Shown: in pieces, positions 24,063 to 33,706 of the stretch
Position numbering within the stretch: the stretch's first letter is position 1
Layout of the letters: each line of letters starts with the position of its first letter
Assembly (NCBI RefSeq): GCF_003458715.1
Contig: NZ_QRVI01000017.1
Location: 1 to 52,129 of the forward strand
Source of the DNA: Eubacterium sp. AF22-8LB
Lineage (GTDB): Bacteria; Bacillota_I; Bacilli_A; Erysipelotrichales; Erysipelotrichaceae
Reading direction: 5' to 3'
Length of the DNA: 52,129 nucleotides
Program-made: the position numbers and the translations under genes
The notes under the pieces: generated by a model
The model's database searches: none
The model's input: only the letters and a program-made list of their open reading frames with translations
Told to the model about the DNA's origin: nothing

Positions 24063-26536
24063 AAGAAAAAGAAGTAAAACATAATGTTTTAAAGAATTCT
24101 TTAGAAGATATCATGGCAGATCGTTTTGCCAGATATTCAAAATATATTATTCAAGAACGTGCTTTACCAGACGCAAGAGATGGTTTAAAGCCTGTTCAAA
24201 GACGTATCTTGTATGCGATGTATGAAGATGGGAATACATACAATAAGCCCTATCATAAATCCGCAAAGACAGTCGGTAATGTAATTGGTAACTATCACCC
24301 TCATGGAGATAGCTCAGTATATGATGCGATGGTTCGTATGTCGCAAAACTGGAAAATTACCAACCCATTGATTGATATGCAAGGAAATAATGGGTCTATT
24401 GATGATGATCCAGCGGCTGCGATGCGTTATACGGAAGCACGTCTTGCCAAAATCAGTGATTTTTTATTACAGGATATTGATAAAGATACAGTGGAATGGG
24501 CACCTAACTTCTCAGATGAAAAAATGGAGCCAACCGTATTACCTGCTCGATTTCCAAACTTGTTAGTGAATGGAATTACAGGTATTGCCGCTGGATATGC
24601 CACAAATATTCCACCACATAATTTAAATGAAGTTATTCAAGCTAGTATTTATCGTATATCCCATCCAGACTGCAGCTTAGAAGAATTGATGCAGTTTGTC
24701 AAAGGACCCGACTTTCCTACAGGCGGTATTGTCATGGGTCTTGATGGAATTAAACAAGCGTTTCAAACAGGACGCGGACGTATCTTGATTCGTTCAAAGG
24801 TCGAGGTTGTCCCTACTCGTACAATTAAACAAATTGTGATTCATGAGATTCCTTATGAGGTAATCAAATCGAATCTTGTAAAGAAAATTGATGAGATTCG
24901 CTTAAATAAAAAAATTGATGGTATTTTAGATGTTCGTGATGAAAGTGATCGTACAGGACTTAGAATTGTCGTGGATCTTAAAAAAGATAGTAATGATGAA
25001 CAAATATTAAATTACTTGTATAAGAATACGGATTTACAAGTTTCATATAACTACAATGTCATTGCGATTGTAAATAAGGCACCCGTACAGATGTCTTTGG
25101 CAATGATGCTTGATGCATTTATTGTCCATAGAGAAGATGTTGTCATTCGTAGAAGTAAGTATGATTTGGCAGCAAAAAAAGATCGAGCACACATATTAGA
25201 GGGCTTAATCAAAGCTGTAAGTGTTATGGATGAAATTATTCAAATCATTCGTAAGTCGAAGGATAAGTCACATGCCAAAAAGAATTTGATTGAGCGCTTT
25301 GGCTTTACAGAAAAGCAGGCAGAGGCCATTGTAGTGATGCGTTTGTATCGTTTAACGAATACAGATGTGAAAGAACTAAAAGCTGAATTTAAGCAGCTTC
25401 AAAGTGATATTGCCGAATTAGAAAAAATTATTTCAGATAAGTGCGAGCTTCATAAGGTCATGGTTGAAGAATTAGAAAAGGTCAATGAAGAATTTGATAC
25501 TCCTCGACTTTCAGATATTGTACATGAAGTTAAGGAAATTGTTATTGATGAAAAAGCTATGATTTCAAAAGAAGAATGTATGATTACTGTGACTCGTGAT
25601 GGTTATATTAAACGTGTATCAATGCGTAGCTTTAATGCTTCAAATGATGCGATGACACAACGAAAGGACACGGATTCATTGATTTGTTACGGAGCTAGTC
25701 ATACTTTACAGACACTATTGTTCTTCACAAATCGAGGTACATATGGATATATTCCGGTATATCAGATTGAAGAGGCTAAATGGAAGGATCTAGGTAGTCA
25801 TATTTCGAATTATATCAAGATGGATTCAAGTGAAAAAATCATCGCAGCTTACGTATTGGATTCCTTTAAATCAGGAGTTCATGTTGTAAGTGCTAGTCGC
25901 CATGGCATGATCAAACGAACAGATTTAAAAGAGTTTGAAGTGAGTCGTTCGAATAAAACCATGGTATGCATGAAAATTGGGGCTATGGACGAAATGATTT
26001 GTGCAACCCTATCTTATAAGCCAGATGATCAGGTTATTTTAGTAACGGAACAAGGTTATGGATTGATGTATCCGGTAGAACAAATTCCTTTGGTTTCAAA
26101 TAAATCAAAAGGTGTAAAGGCCACAAACTTATCCAAGGATGATGGTGTAGCTTCTATTTGTATCAATAAAAATCGTGATGAGCAAGTTCTTATTTCTACA
26201 ACTACATTATCTTTGAAACGTATGAAACAGATTGAAATTGCTTCATTAAATCGTCCTGCTAAGGGAAATCGTGTTTGTAAGCTTGTAAAGTCTAATCCAA
26301 ATACGATATTGAATGTTCAAATGGTAGATCTAAATTCGCAGTGTGAAGTCTATACAGATGAGATTTTACGTTTTGAAGCGAAAGAAATCAGTTTAATGAA
26401 TGCACAATCTACATTCTCTTCGCCATTTGGCAAGGTTGATCGTTTTGAATGGATTTCACCACTAGAAAATGTGGAAGATGGTTTCTGGGTAAAACAAGAT
26501 GATTTTGAGCAACCATCTTTGTTCGATAAGGATTAA
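24059..26536 (+). CDS. parC: DNA topoisomerase IV subunit A (ParC)
   Basis: The 825-residue protein starts at GTG 24059 behind AAGGAGGT, with a GTGA overlap with the parE stop. It carries QRRILYAM, HPHGDSSVYDAMVRMSQNW and the active-site Tyr in AAAMRYTEARL. A coiled-coil gate follows, then a C-terminal beta-pinwheel with repeats around residues 500-800. The Ser and Asp in HGDSSVYD are those of quinolone-susceptible ParC proteins. It forms the A2B2 topoisomerase IV with ParE. Confidence 0.95.
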   Translation: MKEKEVKHNVLKNSLEDIMADRFARYSKYIIQERALPDARDGLKPVQRRILYAMYEDGNTYNKPYHKSAKTVGNVIGNYHPHGDSSVYDAMVRMSQNWKITNPLIDMQGNNGSIDDDPAAAMRYTEARLAKISDFLLQDIDKDTVEWAPNFSDEKMEPTVLPARFPNLLVNGITGIAAGYATNIPPHNLNEVIQASIYRISHPDCSLEELMQFVKGPDFPTGGIVMGLDGIKQAFQTGRGRILIRSKVEVVPTRTIKQIVIHEIPYEVIKSNLVKKIDEIRLNKKIDGILDVRDESDRTGLRIVVDLKKDSNDEQILNYLYKNTDLQVSYNYNVIAIVNKAPVQMSLAMMLDAFIVHREDVVIRRSKYDLAAKKDRAHILEGLIKAVSVMDEIIQIIRKSKDKSHAKKNLIERFGFTEKQAEAIVVMRLYRLTNTDVKELKAEFKQLQSDIAELEKIISDKCELHKVMVEELEKVNEEFDTPRLSDIVHEVKEIVIDEKAMISKEECMITVTRDGYIKRVSMRSFNASNDAMTQRKDTDSLICYGASHTLQTLLFFTNRGTYGYIPVYQIEEAKWKDLGSHISNYIKMDSSEKIIAAYVLDSFKSGVHVVSASRHGMIKRTDLKEFEVSRSNKTMVCMKIGAMDEMICATLSYKPDDQVILVTEQGYGLMYPVEQIPLVSNKSKGVKATNLSKDDGVASICINKNRDEQVLISTTTLSLKRMKQIEIASLNRPAKGNRVCKLVKSNPNTILNVQMVDLNSQCEVYTDEILRFEAKEISLMNAQSTFSSPFGKVDRFEWISPLENVEDGFWVKQDDFEQPSLFDKD

Positions 26537-26539
26537 GAT

Positions 26540-27409
26540 ATGAGTAAACAACAAGCCAATTTTGTTTGCCTTTTAGTAGCAGCTATATGGGGTGGTGGCT
26601 TTATTGCTACAGATGCTGCATTACAAACTTTTGCTCCCTTTACTGTTTTAATGATTCGCTTTACTGGAGCGGCTCTTGTCAGTATTGTAGTTTGCATGAC
26701 AAGTAAAGTGAAGATTTCAAAGGAAGCACTTGTACGAGGAAGTATTTCGGGTGTCTTGATGTATTTGGCGTTTGCCTTTCAAACCTTTGGCTTGTTTTTG
26801 ACAAATACAGGACAAAATGCTTTCTTAACAGCTGTTAATGTTGTACTTGTACCTTATATAGTATGGATTCTTTGGAAAAAGAAACCGAGCAACCGTCAGC
26901 TTTTGGCTAGTATGGTGTGTTTAGCAGGAATCGCATGTTTAAGCTTATCAAAAGGCTATTTCTTATTTAGTTTTGGTGATTGTTTATCACTGACATGTGC
27001 TTTGTTCTTTGCGTGTCACATTATTTCCTTGGAGTATGCAACAAAAAACAGCAATTCCATCGCAATTAATGCCGTACAAATGAGTATTGCGGCTTTACTT
27101 TCCGTTCCTTTGGCTTTAGGCTTGGAAACCATTCCTGAAACAATCACAATGCATGCGTATTTGAGCTGTGGATATATGATTTTAATTGCGACATATCTAG
27201 CTTTCCAGCTGCAGACACTTGCACAAAAGTATACAGATGCCTCAAGTGCAAGTGTACTTTTGTGTACAGAATCTTTATTTGCGAATGTATTTGGTTTCAT
27301 ATTATTACATGAAGCAAAGAGTCCAATTATGATTTTAGGAGGCTTATTGATCTTCTTATCTGTAATTTTAACGGAATATAGTGGTCAATTCATATTGTCA
27401 AAAGCGTAA
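26540..27409 (+). CDS. EamA-family (DMT superfamily) transporter
   Basis: The 289-residue protein has about ten hydrophobic segments in two EamA repeats (AAIWGGGFIATDAAL early; the second half begins near FGDCLSLTCALFFACHI). The family exports metabolites or amino acids. The substrate cannot be read from the sequence. The start is 3 nt after the parC stop behind AAGGA, so it is co-transcribed with parEC although functionally unrelated. Confidence 0.85.
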   Translation: MSKQQANFVCLLVAAIWGGGFIATDAALQTFAPFTVLMIRFTGAALVSIVVCMTSKVKISKEALVRGSISGVLMYLAFAFQTFGLFLTNTGQNAFLTAVNVVLVPYIVWILWKKKPSNRQLLASMVCLAGIACLSLSKGYFLFSFGDCLSLTCALFFACHIISLEYATKNSNSIAINAVQMSIAALLSVPLALGLETIPETITMHAYLSCGYMILIATYLAFQLQTLAQKYTDASSASVLLCTESLFANVFGFILLHEAKSPIMILGGLLIFLSVILTEYSGQFILSKA

Positions 27410-27453
27410 AAAGATAGTAGAATAAATGAGTAGATAGTGAGGTTGACTAAAAC

Positions 27454-27663
27454 ATGGGTTCAATTTTTTATACGATAGTGGGAGCCATCGTTGGTGGCTT
27501 GGTTACTTTCTACTTCACTCGTAAGAAGTTTGAAAAAGAAATTAAAGAAAATCCACCTATTAATGAAAAGATGATTCGTGCAATGTTCTTACAAATGGGA
27601 CGTAAACCTAGTGAAGCACAGATTCGTCAAATCATGAAATCGGTAAACGCAAACCGTAAATAA
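27454..27663 (+). CDS. yneF: UPF0154 membrane protein YneF
   Basis: This 69-residue protein has one N-terminal membrane helix (about 4-21) and a conserved cytoplasmic part, PPINEKMIRAMFLQMGRKPS then EAQIRQIM, which is the UPF0154 signature. Function is unknown; it is common in Firmicutes. The ATG follows GAGGT. A terminator follows. Confidence 0.93.
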   Translation: MGSIFYTIVGAIVGGLVTFYFTRKKFEKEIKENPPINEKMIRAMFLQMGRKPSEAQIRQIMKSVNANRK

Positions 27664-27667
27664 TGAT

Positions 27668-27695
27668 AAAGTGTCATTAGACACTTTTTTTATTT
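27668..27695 (+). terminator. Terminator after yneF
   Basis: AAAGTGT (27668-27674) pairs with ACACTTT (27681-27687), followed by a T-rich tract. Confidence 0.88.
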
Positions 27696-27785
27696 TTTAT
27701 TTTTTATTTTTTTGGGTTGTTTGCGTAATGAAAGTTTTGGTTATATAATAATGTTGGTTATTTATATTATTTGAAAGAGGTTTTT

Positions 27786-29861
27786 ATGAAAGATTTTGAT
27801 TCTAGTCGCATTTATCAAATACTAGGCGATGAATTTAAAAACATCTATATTGTTGATTGTGAGAGTCAACAAATCTATGCTTTTAAGGAAACATTAAAGT
27901 TGCCTGGTTTTTCTTTATGCATGAATTATGATGATGCGATGAATCAATATATTGATGAGCGTGTCTATGAAAAAAATCGAGATATGTTACGAATGGCTCT
28001 TTCATTTGATTCTCTTTATGCAAGGTTAGAAAAATCAGAACACTTTAATATTCATTATCAATCAAAAAGTGATACGGAAGTTCATTTTATGTATACACAT
28101 TTTGGACGTATCATGGAAGGTAATAAGCTTACTCAAATTATTATTGGTTTTGCGAATGAAGACTTAGATATTCGTAGAAACAATTTAGATATGATGGATA
28201 ATACGATTGTGCCAAATGGACTTAGACGAAAGGTTTTAATTGTCGAGGATAATGAAATCAATCGTGAAATATTAAAGGTTACATTAGAGGATGATTATGA
28301 AGTTCTCGAAGCCGTCAATGGAGAAGAGGGCTTGAAAATTTTATCTCAGAATTATAAAGATATTTCAATCATCTTGTTAGATGTTGTGATGCCTATATGT
28401 GATGGATTTGAATTTTTGAATCGTCAAAAATCAGATTCTTTACTCGCGAATGTTCCAGTCATTGTAACAACAGGAAATAATTCACAGGAAGATGAATTAA
28501 AATGCTTAGGCCTAGGAGCTGTTGATTTTATCACAAAGCCATACAATGCAAGAATTGTTAAGAGTCGTATTGACAGTGTTATAAAGCTTAGAGAATCCAG
28601 CATGACTTTGGCAGCTATTGAAAAGGATGAATTAACGGCTTTGTTTACAAGACAGGCATTTTATCATCATGCGAGAACTTTTATTAATTTTATTTCCAAT
28701 GAAAATTGTTATGTGATTGTTTTGGATATAGCTGATTTTAAGCTGATCAACGGAACATATGGTACGAAAAAAGCAAATGAAGTATTAGTCTATCTTGCGA
28801 ATGCCTTCCGGTATTATGGAAAGAATGGTTTATTGACACGTTATGAAGGAGATCAGCTCTTAGGTTTGTTCCATAGTAATGATAAACTGCAAGTTGAAAA
28901 AATAGAAAAGAATTTGAATAAGATTGTCGAGGAAGCACCAATTCCTAATATTCGTATTAAAATGGGTATATATGAAAATATAGATAAGAGTCTTCAGATT
29001 CCAATTATTTGTGACCGTGCTTTGATAGCTGTAAAGAGCATTTCAAAGGATTTTAAAACAAATATTGCCTTCTTTACTTCAGAAATGAATCAAAGATTAT
29101 TGGCACAAAGACAAATGGAAAATGATTTTAAGAATGCGATCTTAAATAAAGAATTTAAGGTGTATTTTCAACCAAAATATGATGTAAAAGATGAACATAT
29201 CGTAGGTGCAGAGGCCTTGGTACGTTGGCAGAAATCGGATGGAGAATTGATTCCACCAGGTAAATTCATTCCTTTATTTGAAAAGGATGGATTGGTTGTT
29301 CAATTAGATGAATATGTTTTTAAAAGTGTATGTAACTTCCAGCATGAACGTATTCAAAATCATTTGCCTGTCGTTCCTATTTCCATTAATTTGTCTCGTG
29401 CAAGTATTCATTTTAATAATGTCGTAGAGCGATATGTTGAAATTGTAAAAGAAAATGATATTCCATTTGCGTGCGTTCCATTGGAATTAACGGAATCTGC
29501 TGCTTTATATTCACAACAAATTGCAGCAATTATAAATCAGCTAGTGAAAGCTGGATTTAAGCTTCATATGGATGATTTTGGTTCCGGATATTCTTCTTTG
29601 ACGAGTTTAAATGAACTGAAATTTACAACTGTTAAGCTTGATAAGAGTTTGATTGACTGTATCAATCAGAATCGAGGTAAAAAAATAGTTCAACAAGCTA
29701 TCGATTTGTGCCATGGCCTAGATTTGAAGGTTGTGGCTGAAGGGGTAGAAACAAAGGAACAAAGAGATTGTCTTAAAGAAATGGAATGCGATGAAATACA
29801 GGGCTTCTATTATTCAAAGCCTTTAAATGAAGAAGATTTTATAAGCTTAGTGTCGTGCTAA
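27786..29861 (+). CDS. Response-regulator c-di-GMP phosphodiesterase (REC-GGDEF-EAL)
   Basis: The 691-residue protein has an N-terminal PAS-like region (about 1-140), a REC domain (KVLIVEDNEINREIL; phospho-acceptor in ILLDVVMP; TKPY), a GGDEF-type domain whose signature is YEGDQ, so without cyclase activity, and an EAL domain. The EAL part keeps AEALVRW, ELTESAAL, DDFGSGYSS, AEGVET and QGFYYSKP, so it should hydrolyse c-di-GMP. The start is ATG 27786 behind AAAGAGG. No membrane segment or adjacent histidine kinase is seen. A diguanylate cyclase lies downstream. Confidence 0.9.
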   Translation: MKDFDSSRIYQILGDEFKNIYIVDCESQQIYAFKETLKLPGFSLCMNYDDAMNQYIDERVYEKNRDMLRMALSFDSLYARLEKSEHFNIHYQSKSDTEVHFMYTHFGRIMEGNKLTQIIIGFANEDLDIRRNNLDMMDNTIVPNGLRRKVLIVEDNEINREILKVTLEDDYEVLEAVNGEEGLKILSQNYKDISIILLDVVMPICDGFEFLNRQKSDSLLANVPVIVTTGNNSQEDELKCLGLGAVDFITKPYNARIVKSRIDSVIKLRESSMTLAAIEKDELTALFTRQAFYHHARTFINFISNENCYVIVLDIADFKLINGTYGTKKANEVLVYLANAFRYYGKNGLLTRYEGDQLLGLFHSNDKLQVEKIEKNLNKIVEEAPIPNIRIKMGIYENIDKSLQIPIICDRALIAVKSISKDFKTNIAFFTSEMNQRLLAQRQMENDFKNAILNKEFKVYFQPKYDVKDEHIVGAEALVRWQKSDGELIPPGKFIPLFEKDGLVVQLDEYVFKSVCNFQHERIQNHLPVVPISINLSRASIHFNNVVERYVEIVKENDIPFACVPLELTESAALYSQQIAAIINQLVKAGFKLHMDDFGSGYSSLTSLNELKFTTVKLDKSLIDCINQNRGKKIVQQAIDLCHGLDLKVVAEGVETKEQRDCLKEMECDEIQGFYYSKPLNEEDFISLVSC

Positions 29862-29870
29862 GCTTTTTTC
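29843..29870 (+). terminator. Terminator over the end of the EAL gene
   Basis: AAGCTTAG (29843-29850) pairs with CTAAGCTT (29858-29865), then a T run. The stop codon is inside the hairpin. Confidence 0.85.
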
Positions 29871-30321
29871 GTTTTAAAGAAGATAGAACAATAGAAAATA
29901 GGGATTTTTCTCAGAAATTAATGAGTATCAATCAAATCTTAGATATATAAATCAAGTTACTAAGGAAGAACAGATTCGAAATCATGTCTTCATGTTTTCA
30001 TGTAGAGATACAGAAAACAATTTCTTGTGTGCTAAATGTAGTGCTTGATTGTAGAGTTCACTTCTCCAACAGAAAGACACAAATCCAAAGCTTGAAAATA
30101 ATGTGCGATTGCTGCATAATGTTGTCAGTTCAAAGTCCTCACTACTTGCGGTGAGGAGTAGTCAGAGATATGATGGGTCATAATTGCGATAAATAACTAA
30201 AAGAGTTTATTTTTGTGTATATAAATAAATTATTTATTTGGTTGAAATATAACTATAATATAACCAAAGTCATATTATAATTTAATAAATAAAGATTTCT
30301 TACAAAGAAAGGCAGGCTTTT
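29871..30321 (+). other. 450-nt gap without a recognisable gene
   Basis: No frame of useful length is present. A short coding-like stretch (VTKEEQIRNHVFMFSCRD, about 29960-30050) ends at stops and matches nothing I know. There is a CCTCAC/GTGAGG hairpin near 30138-30160. A TTGGTT (30238-30243)/AACCAA (30262-30267) inverted repeat surrounds an A/T-rich tract before the next gene and may be an operator. Confidence 0.5.
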
Positions 30322-31767
30322 ATGAAGACACTCATGAAGTATGAATTGGTAATCAATGAGGCTTTAAGATCTGCCCTGATGTATGATATGCCAGATGAAC
30401 AAATTTATGAATTTATTAGTTTTTTTGGTAAGCATATTGGGTGTGATCGGTTTTATATTTTTGAAGATAATAAAAAAGAGCATGTGGCAGTTAATACATA
30501 TGAATGGTGTGCACAGGGTGTATCGAAAGAAATTGATAATCTACAGGATGTAGATATGAATATTATTAATTGGTGGTACGATATTTTTGATGAAGGAAAG
30601 AATGTGATCATTCAAGATGTTGAAACAATCAAAGAAGAGCATCCATATACGTATAGTACGTTATTGAAACAAAATGTGAAATCACTAGTGGTTTGTCCAA
30701 TTCGCTACAAAGATGAAATCAGTGCATTCTTTGGCGTTGATAATCCACCAATCAATGAAAACTTAGGATTAACGACCTTCTTAGATATGATTGCGACGAT
30801 GGTAGTTTCCTTTCTAAAAATTCGTAATGCACAGATCAAAACAAAAAGGGCAGCTAAATTAAGTGGCTATTCAGCCTTGGCTCAAATCTATATGTCGATG
30901 CACTATATTAATGTGCAGACTCATCAATTTCATATTGTCAAAATCAATAATGTTGTTTTGAAATATTTAGGAAGAGAAGCATTACATGAAAAATACGATA
31001 TTGAAGATAATTTTATGAAGCATATGCGTACAATTTATAAAAAGTTTTGTAAGCCAGAATATTTAGAATACGAGTTTGATTTTATTGATTTAAATACTTT
31101 GGAAGAAAGATTAAAAAATCGAAAATCAATTGAGAATGTATTTTATGGTAAGCTTTCTGGCTGGTGTCGAAGTCGTTTTATTCCAGTCGATTATGATGAG
31201 GATGGTCATTTGTTACATGTACTATATTGTGTGGAATGTATTGATGAACAAAAGAAAAGGGAAGATAAGCTTTTATATATGGCACAAACCGATATTATGA
31301 CAGGTATATCTAATCGTGGTAGTGGTGAAAAGATGATTGAGCGTGTTTTGAATAATAAAGTTAGTGGCATGATGTGCTTAGTGGATTGCGATAAGTTTAA
31401 AGCCATTAATGATACCTATGGCCATATGGTAGGAGATGAAGTGATTATTGCGATTGCGAATACGCTCCAAAAATCATGTCGCGATAAGGATGTTGTGATG
31501 CGTTTAGGTGGAGATGAATTTGCGATGTTTATTCCTGGGGTAACGGAACAAAAATGTGCACAATCTTTTATTGATCGTTTGTTTGAAAATATAAATAATA
31601 TCAAAATTGAAGCGCTTGAAGATAAAAAGATCGTGATTAGTCTGGGAGCATGTATTTATGATGGAAAAGAAGAGCTTAGCTTTGATGATTTGTATTATAG
31701 AGCAGATTCAGCCATGTATCAAAGTAAAAAGAAGGATGGCTGTAGTGCAACAATTTTTAGAAAGTAA
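30322..31767 (+). CDS. Diguanylate cyclase with N-terminal GAF-like sensor
   Basis: The 481-residue protein has a GAF-like region (about 10-175: DRFYIFEDNKKEHV, SLVVCPIRYKDEISAFFGVDN), a middle PAS-like linker, and a C-terminal GGDEF domain. The signature GGDEF is intact (about 396-400), with DCDKFKAINDTYGHMVGDEV. The inhibitory RxxD (RDKD) lies five residues upstream, so product inhibition is likely. It is soluble: no membrane helix. It makes c-di-GMP and may oppose the EAL protein encoded before it. The ATG follows AAAGAAAGGCAGG. Confidence 0.92.
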   Translation: MKTLMKYELVINEALRSALMYDMPDEQIYEFISFFGKHIGCDRFYIFEDNKKEHVAVNTYEWCAQGVSKEIDNLQDVDMNIINWWYDIFDEGKNVIIQDVETIKEEHPYTYSTLLKQNVKSLVVCPIRYKDEISAFFGVDNPPINENLGLTTFLDMIATMVVSFLKIRNAQIKTKRAAKLSGYSALAQIYMSMHYINVQTHQFHIVKINNVVLKYLGREALHEKYDIEDNFMKHMRTIYKKFCKPEYLEYEFDFIDLNTLEERLKNRKSIENVFYGKLSGWCRSRFIPVDYDEDGHLLHVLYCVECIDEQKKREDKLLYMAQTDIMTGISNRGSGEKMIERVLNNKVSGMMCLVDCDKFKAINDTYGHMVGDEVIIAIANTLQKSCRDKDVVMRLGGDEFAMFIPGVTEQKCAQSFIDRLFENINNIKIEALEDKKIVISLGACIYDGKEELSFDDLYYRADSAMYQSKKKDGCSATIFRK

Positions 31768-31820
31768 TTTAGTCTTTACTATCTTAAAAAATTGGTGTAT
31801 AACTTAAATGTAAATAAAAA

Positions 31821-31905
31821 AGGGAGCTTGTATGACAGGCTGAGAGGAAAGTATGACTTTCGACCTATAACCTGATTTGGATAATGCCAACGTAGGAAAA
31901 TACAT
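31821..31905 (+). promoter_or_regulatory. TPP riboswitch aptamer (THI element)
   Basis: The conserved TPP-aptamer blocks appear in order: GGGAGC near 31822, GGCTGAGAGGA, ACCTATAACCTGAT, TGGATAATGCCA, and CGTAGG. It lies in the leader of thiC, the usual target. Thiamine pyrophosphate binding should favour the terminator that follows. Confidence 0.95.
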
Positions 31906-31914
31906 TGTTTTGAT

Positions 31915-31947
31915 GTGAGTAGACCTATTTTGGCTGCTCACTTTTTT
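31915..31947 (+). terminator. Riboswitch-controlled terminator before thiC
   Basis: GTGAGTAGACC pairs with GGCTGCTCAC (outer arms 31915-31919 and 31937-31941), followed by TTTTTT. It lies ten bases after the aptamer, so it is the expression platform. Confidence 0.85.
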
Positions 31948-32010
31948 AGTGGCAAAATGGGAGCACCACTTTTTGTCACGTTAAATAATCATTTGAAAAG
32001 GAGAATTAAA

Positions 32011-33351
32011 ATGAACACAAATGAAAGTACAGTAAGTACAGGCGCTACATATACCACACAAATGGATGCTGCGCGTAAAGGAATTATTACGCCAGAAATG
32101 AAGATTGTAGCGAAAAAAGAAAAAATGACAGAAGAAGCTCTACGTGAGTTAATTGCGTGTGGAAAAGTTGTTATTCCGGCAAATAAAAACCACAAATCTT
32201 TAGATCCAGAAGGTGTAGGTAGTATGTTACGCACAAAGATCAACGTCAATCTAGGTGTATCTAGAGACTGTAAAGACTATGACATTGAAATGAAGAAGGT
32301 TATGGCTGCCGTAGATTTAGGTGCAGAATCCATTATGGACCTTTCGAGTCATGGAAATACACAGCCATTCCGTCAAAAATTAACGGCAGAATGTCCAGCT
32401 ATGATTGGTACAGTACCTGTATATGATAGTGTAATTCACTACCAAAGAGATTTAAATACTTTAACAGCTAAGGATTTTCTAGATGTTGTTGAATTACATG
32501 CCAAGGATGGTGTGGACTTTGTGACATTACATTGTGGAATCACTAGAAAAACAATTGATCAAATTAAAAAACACAAACGTAAGACAAATATTGTTTCTCG
32601 TGGAGGAAGCTTAGTATTTGCGTGGATGTCAATGACAGGTGAGGAAAATCCATTCTATGAATATTATGACGAAATCTTAGACATCTGTGAAAAATACGAT
32701 GTGACAATTTCTTTAGGAGATGCTTGCCGTCCAGGATGTTTGGCAGATGCGACAGATGTATGTCAGATTGAAGAATTGGTTCGTTTAGGTGAACTTACAA
32801 AACGTGCATGGGAACACAATGTTCAGGTAATTGTAGAAGGCCCTGGACATGTACCTTTAAATCAAGTAGCTGCCAATATGCAGGTTCAGCAACAAATTTG
32901 TATGGGAGCTCCATTCTATGTGCTAGGTCCAATCGTTACAGATATTGCACCTGGATATGATCATATTACAGCTGCCATTGGTGGTGCGGTTGCCGCTATG
33001 TCAGGAGCTGCCTTCCTATGTTATGTAACACCTGCAGAGCATTTAGCACTTCCAAATGTAGAAGATACAAAGCAGGGAATTATCGCATCTAAGATTGCGG
33101 CGCATGCGGCTGATATTGCCAAAGGGGTACCGGGAGCTAGAGAAATTGATGACAAGATGGCAGACGCAAGAAAGGCTTTGGACTGGGATGCACAATTTGA
33201 GTGTGCTTTAGATCCTGAAACCGCAAAAGCTATTCGTCAATCACGTATGCCAGAAGAAGATCACAGTGATACTTGTAGTATGTGCGGAAAATTCTGTGCT
33301 GTACGAAGCATGAATAAGGCTTTATCTGGAGAAAATATCGATATTTTGTAA
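32011..33351 (+). CDS. thiC: Phosphomethylpyrimidine synthase ThiC
   Basis: The 446-residue radical-SAM enzyme turns aminoimidazole ribotide into hydroxymethylpyrimidine phosphate for thiamine. It shows the N-terminal MDAARKGIITPEM, IMDLSSHGNTQ, ISLGDACRPGC, EGPGHVPLNQVA and the C-terminal cluster motif CSMCGKFC. The start is ATG 32011 behind AAAAGGAG; the upstream in-frame extension runs through the riboswitch terminator. No other thi genes are near, so thiC is a single gene under TPP control. Confidence 0.97.
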   Translation: MNTNESTVSTGATYTTQMDAARKGIITPEMKIVAKKEKMTEEALRELIACGKVVIPANKNHKSLDPEGVGSMLRTKINVNLGVSRDCKDYDIEMKKVMAAVDLGAESIMDLSSHGNTQPFRQKLTAECPAMIGTVPVYDSVIHYQRDLNTLTAKDFLDVVELHAKDGVDFVTLHCGITRKTIDQIKKHKRKTNIVSRGGSLVFAWMSMTGEENPFYEYYDEILDICEKYDVTISLGDACRPGCLADATDVCQIEELVRLGELTKRAWEHNVQVIVEGPGHVPLNQVAANMQVQQQICMGAPFYVLGPIVTDIAPGYDHITAAIGGAVAAMSGAAFLCYVTPAEHLALPNVEDTKQGIIASKIAAHAADIAKGVPGAREIDDKMADARKALDWDAQFECALDPETAKAIRQSRMPEEDHSDTCSMCGKFCAVRSMNKALSGENIDIL

Positions 33352-33380
33352 AGCGTAGTGTTGTACCTACGCTTTCTTTT
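33350..33380 (+). terminator. Terminator after thiC
   Basis: AAAGCGTAG (33350-33358) pairs with CTACGCTTT (33367-33375), followed by CTTTTG. Confidence 0.87.
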
Positions 33381-33706
33381 GTCTTTGCATATTTTAGTAG
33401 GATTTGTATTTTTTATATATTAAGAAATTGGTTTCGGAGAAGATGAATTTGAAAATTTAAAAATGACCGAATTATCTGGGTTTAGAACTTTATTGGCATG
33501 ACAAAACAGACTATTGGTAATAGCCTTGTTTAGTATGGAGTTCTTATTGGTTATATCCTTCTTTTATACATTCGCATCATTTCATCAATACATCTTTTTC
33601 TGTATGTTCTGTCATTCTTTGAGTTTTCTAAAGGATTGTATGTATAGGTATACTTAATTATAGATCCACATTTACATTGAATTGGGTCTTAGGTTAAAAG
33701 AATTAA
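33381..33706 (+). other. 325-nt gap, no recognisable gene
   Basis: A/T-rich sequence with only short frames broken by stops. It lies at the 3' side of the decayed IS91-like gene and may be its remnant end. No terminal repeat or target duplication is visible to me. Confidence 0.4.

Noticed and set aside
30130..30165. Possible small RNA or c-di-GMP riboswitch before the diguanylate cyclase
   Set aside because: Only a short CCTCAC/GTGAGG hairpin is present; no c-di-GMP-I or -II conserved blocks.
31915..32010. N-terminal extension of ThiC
   Set aside because: The extra residues are encoded by the riboswitch terminator and its T run; ATG 32011 has AAAAGGAG and the family start.
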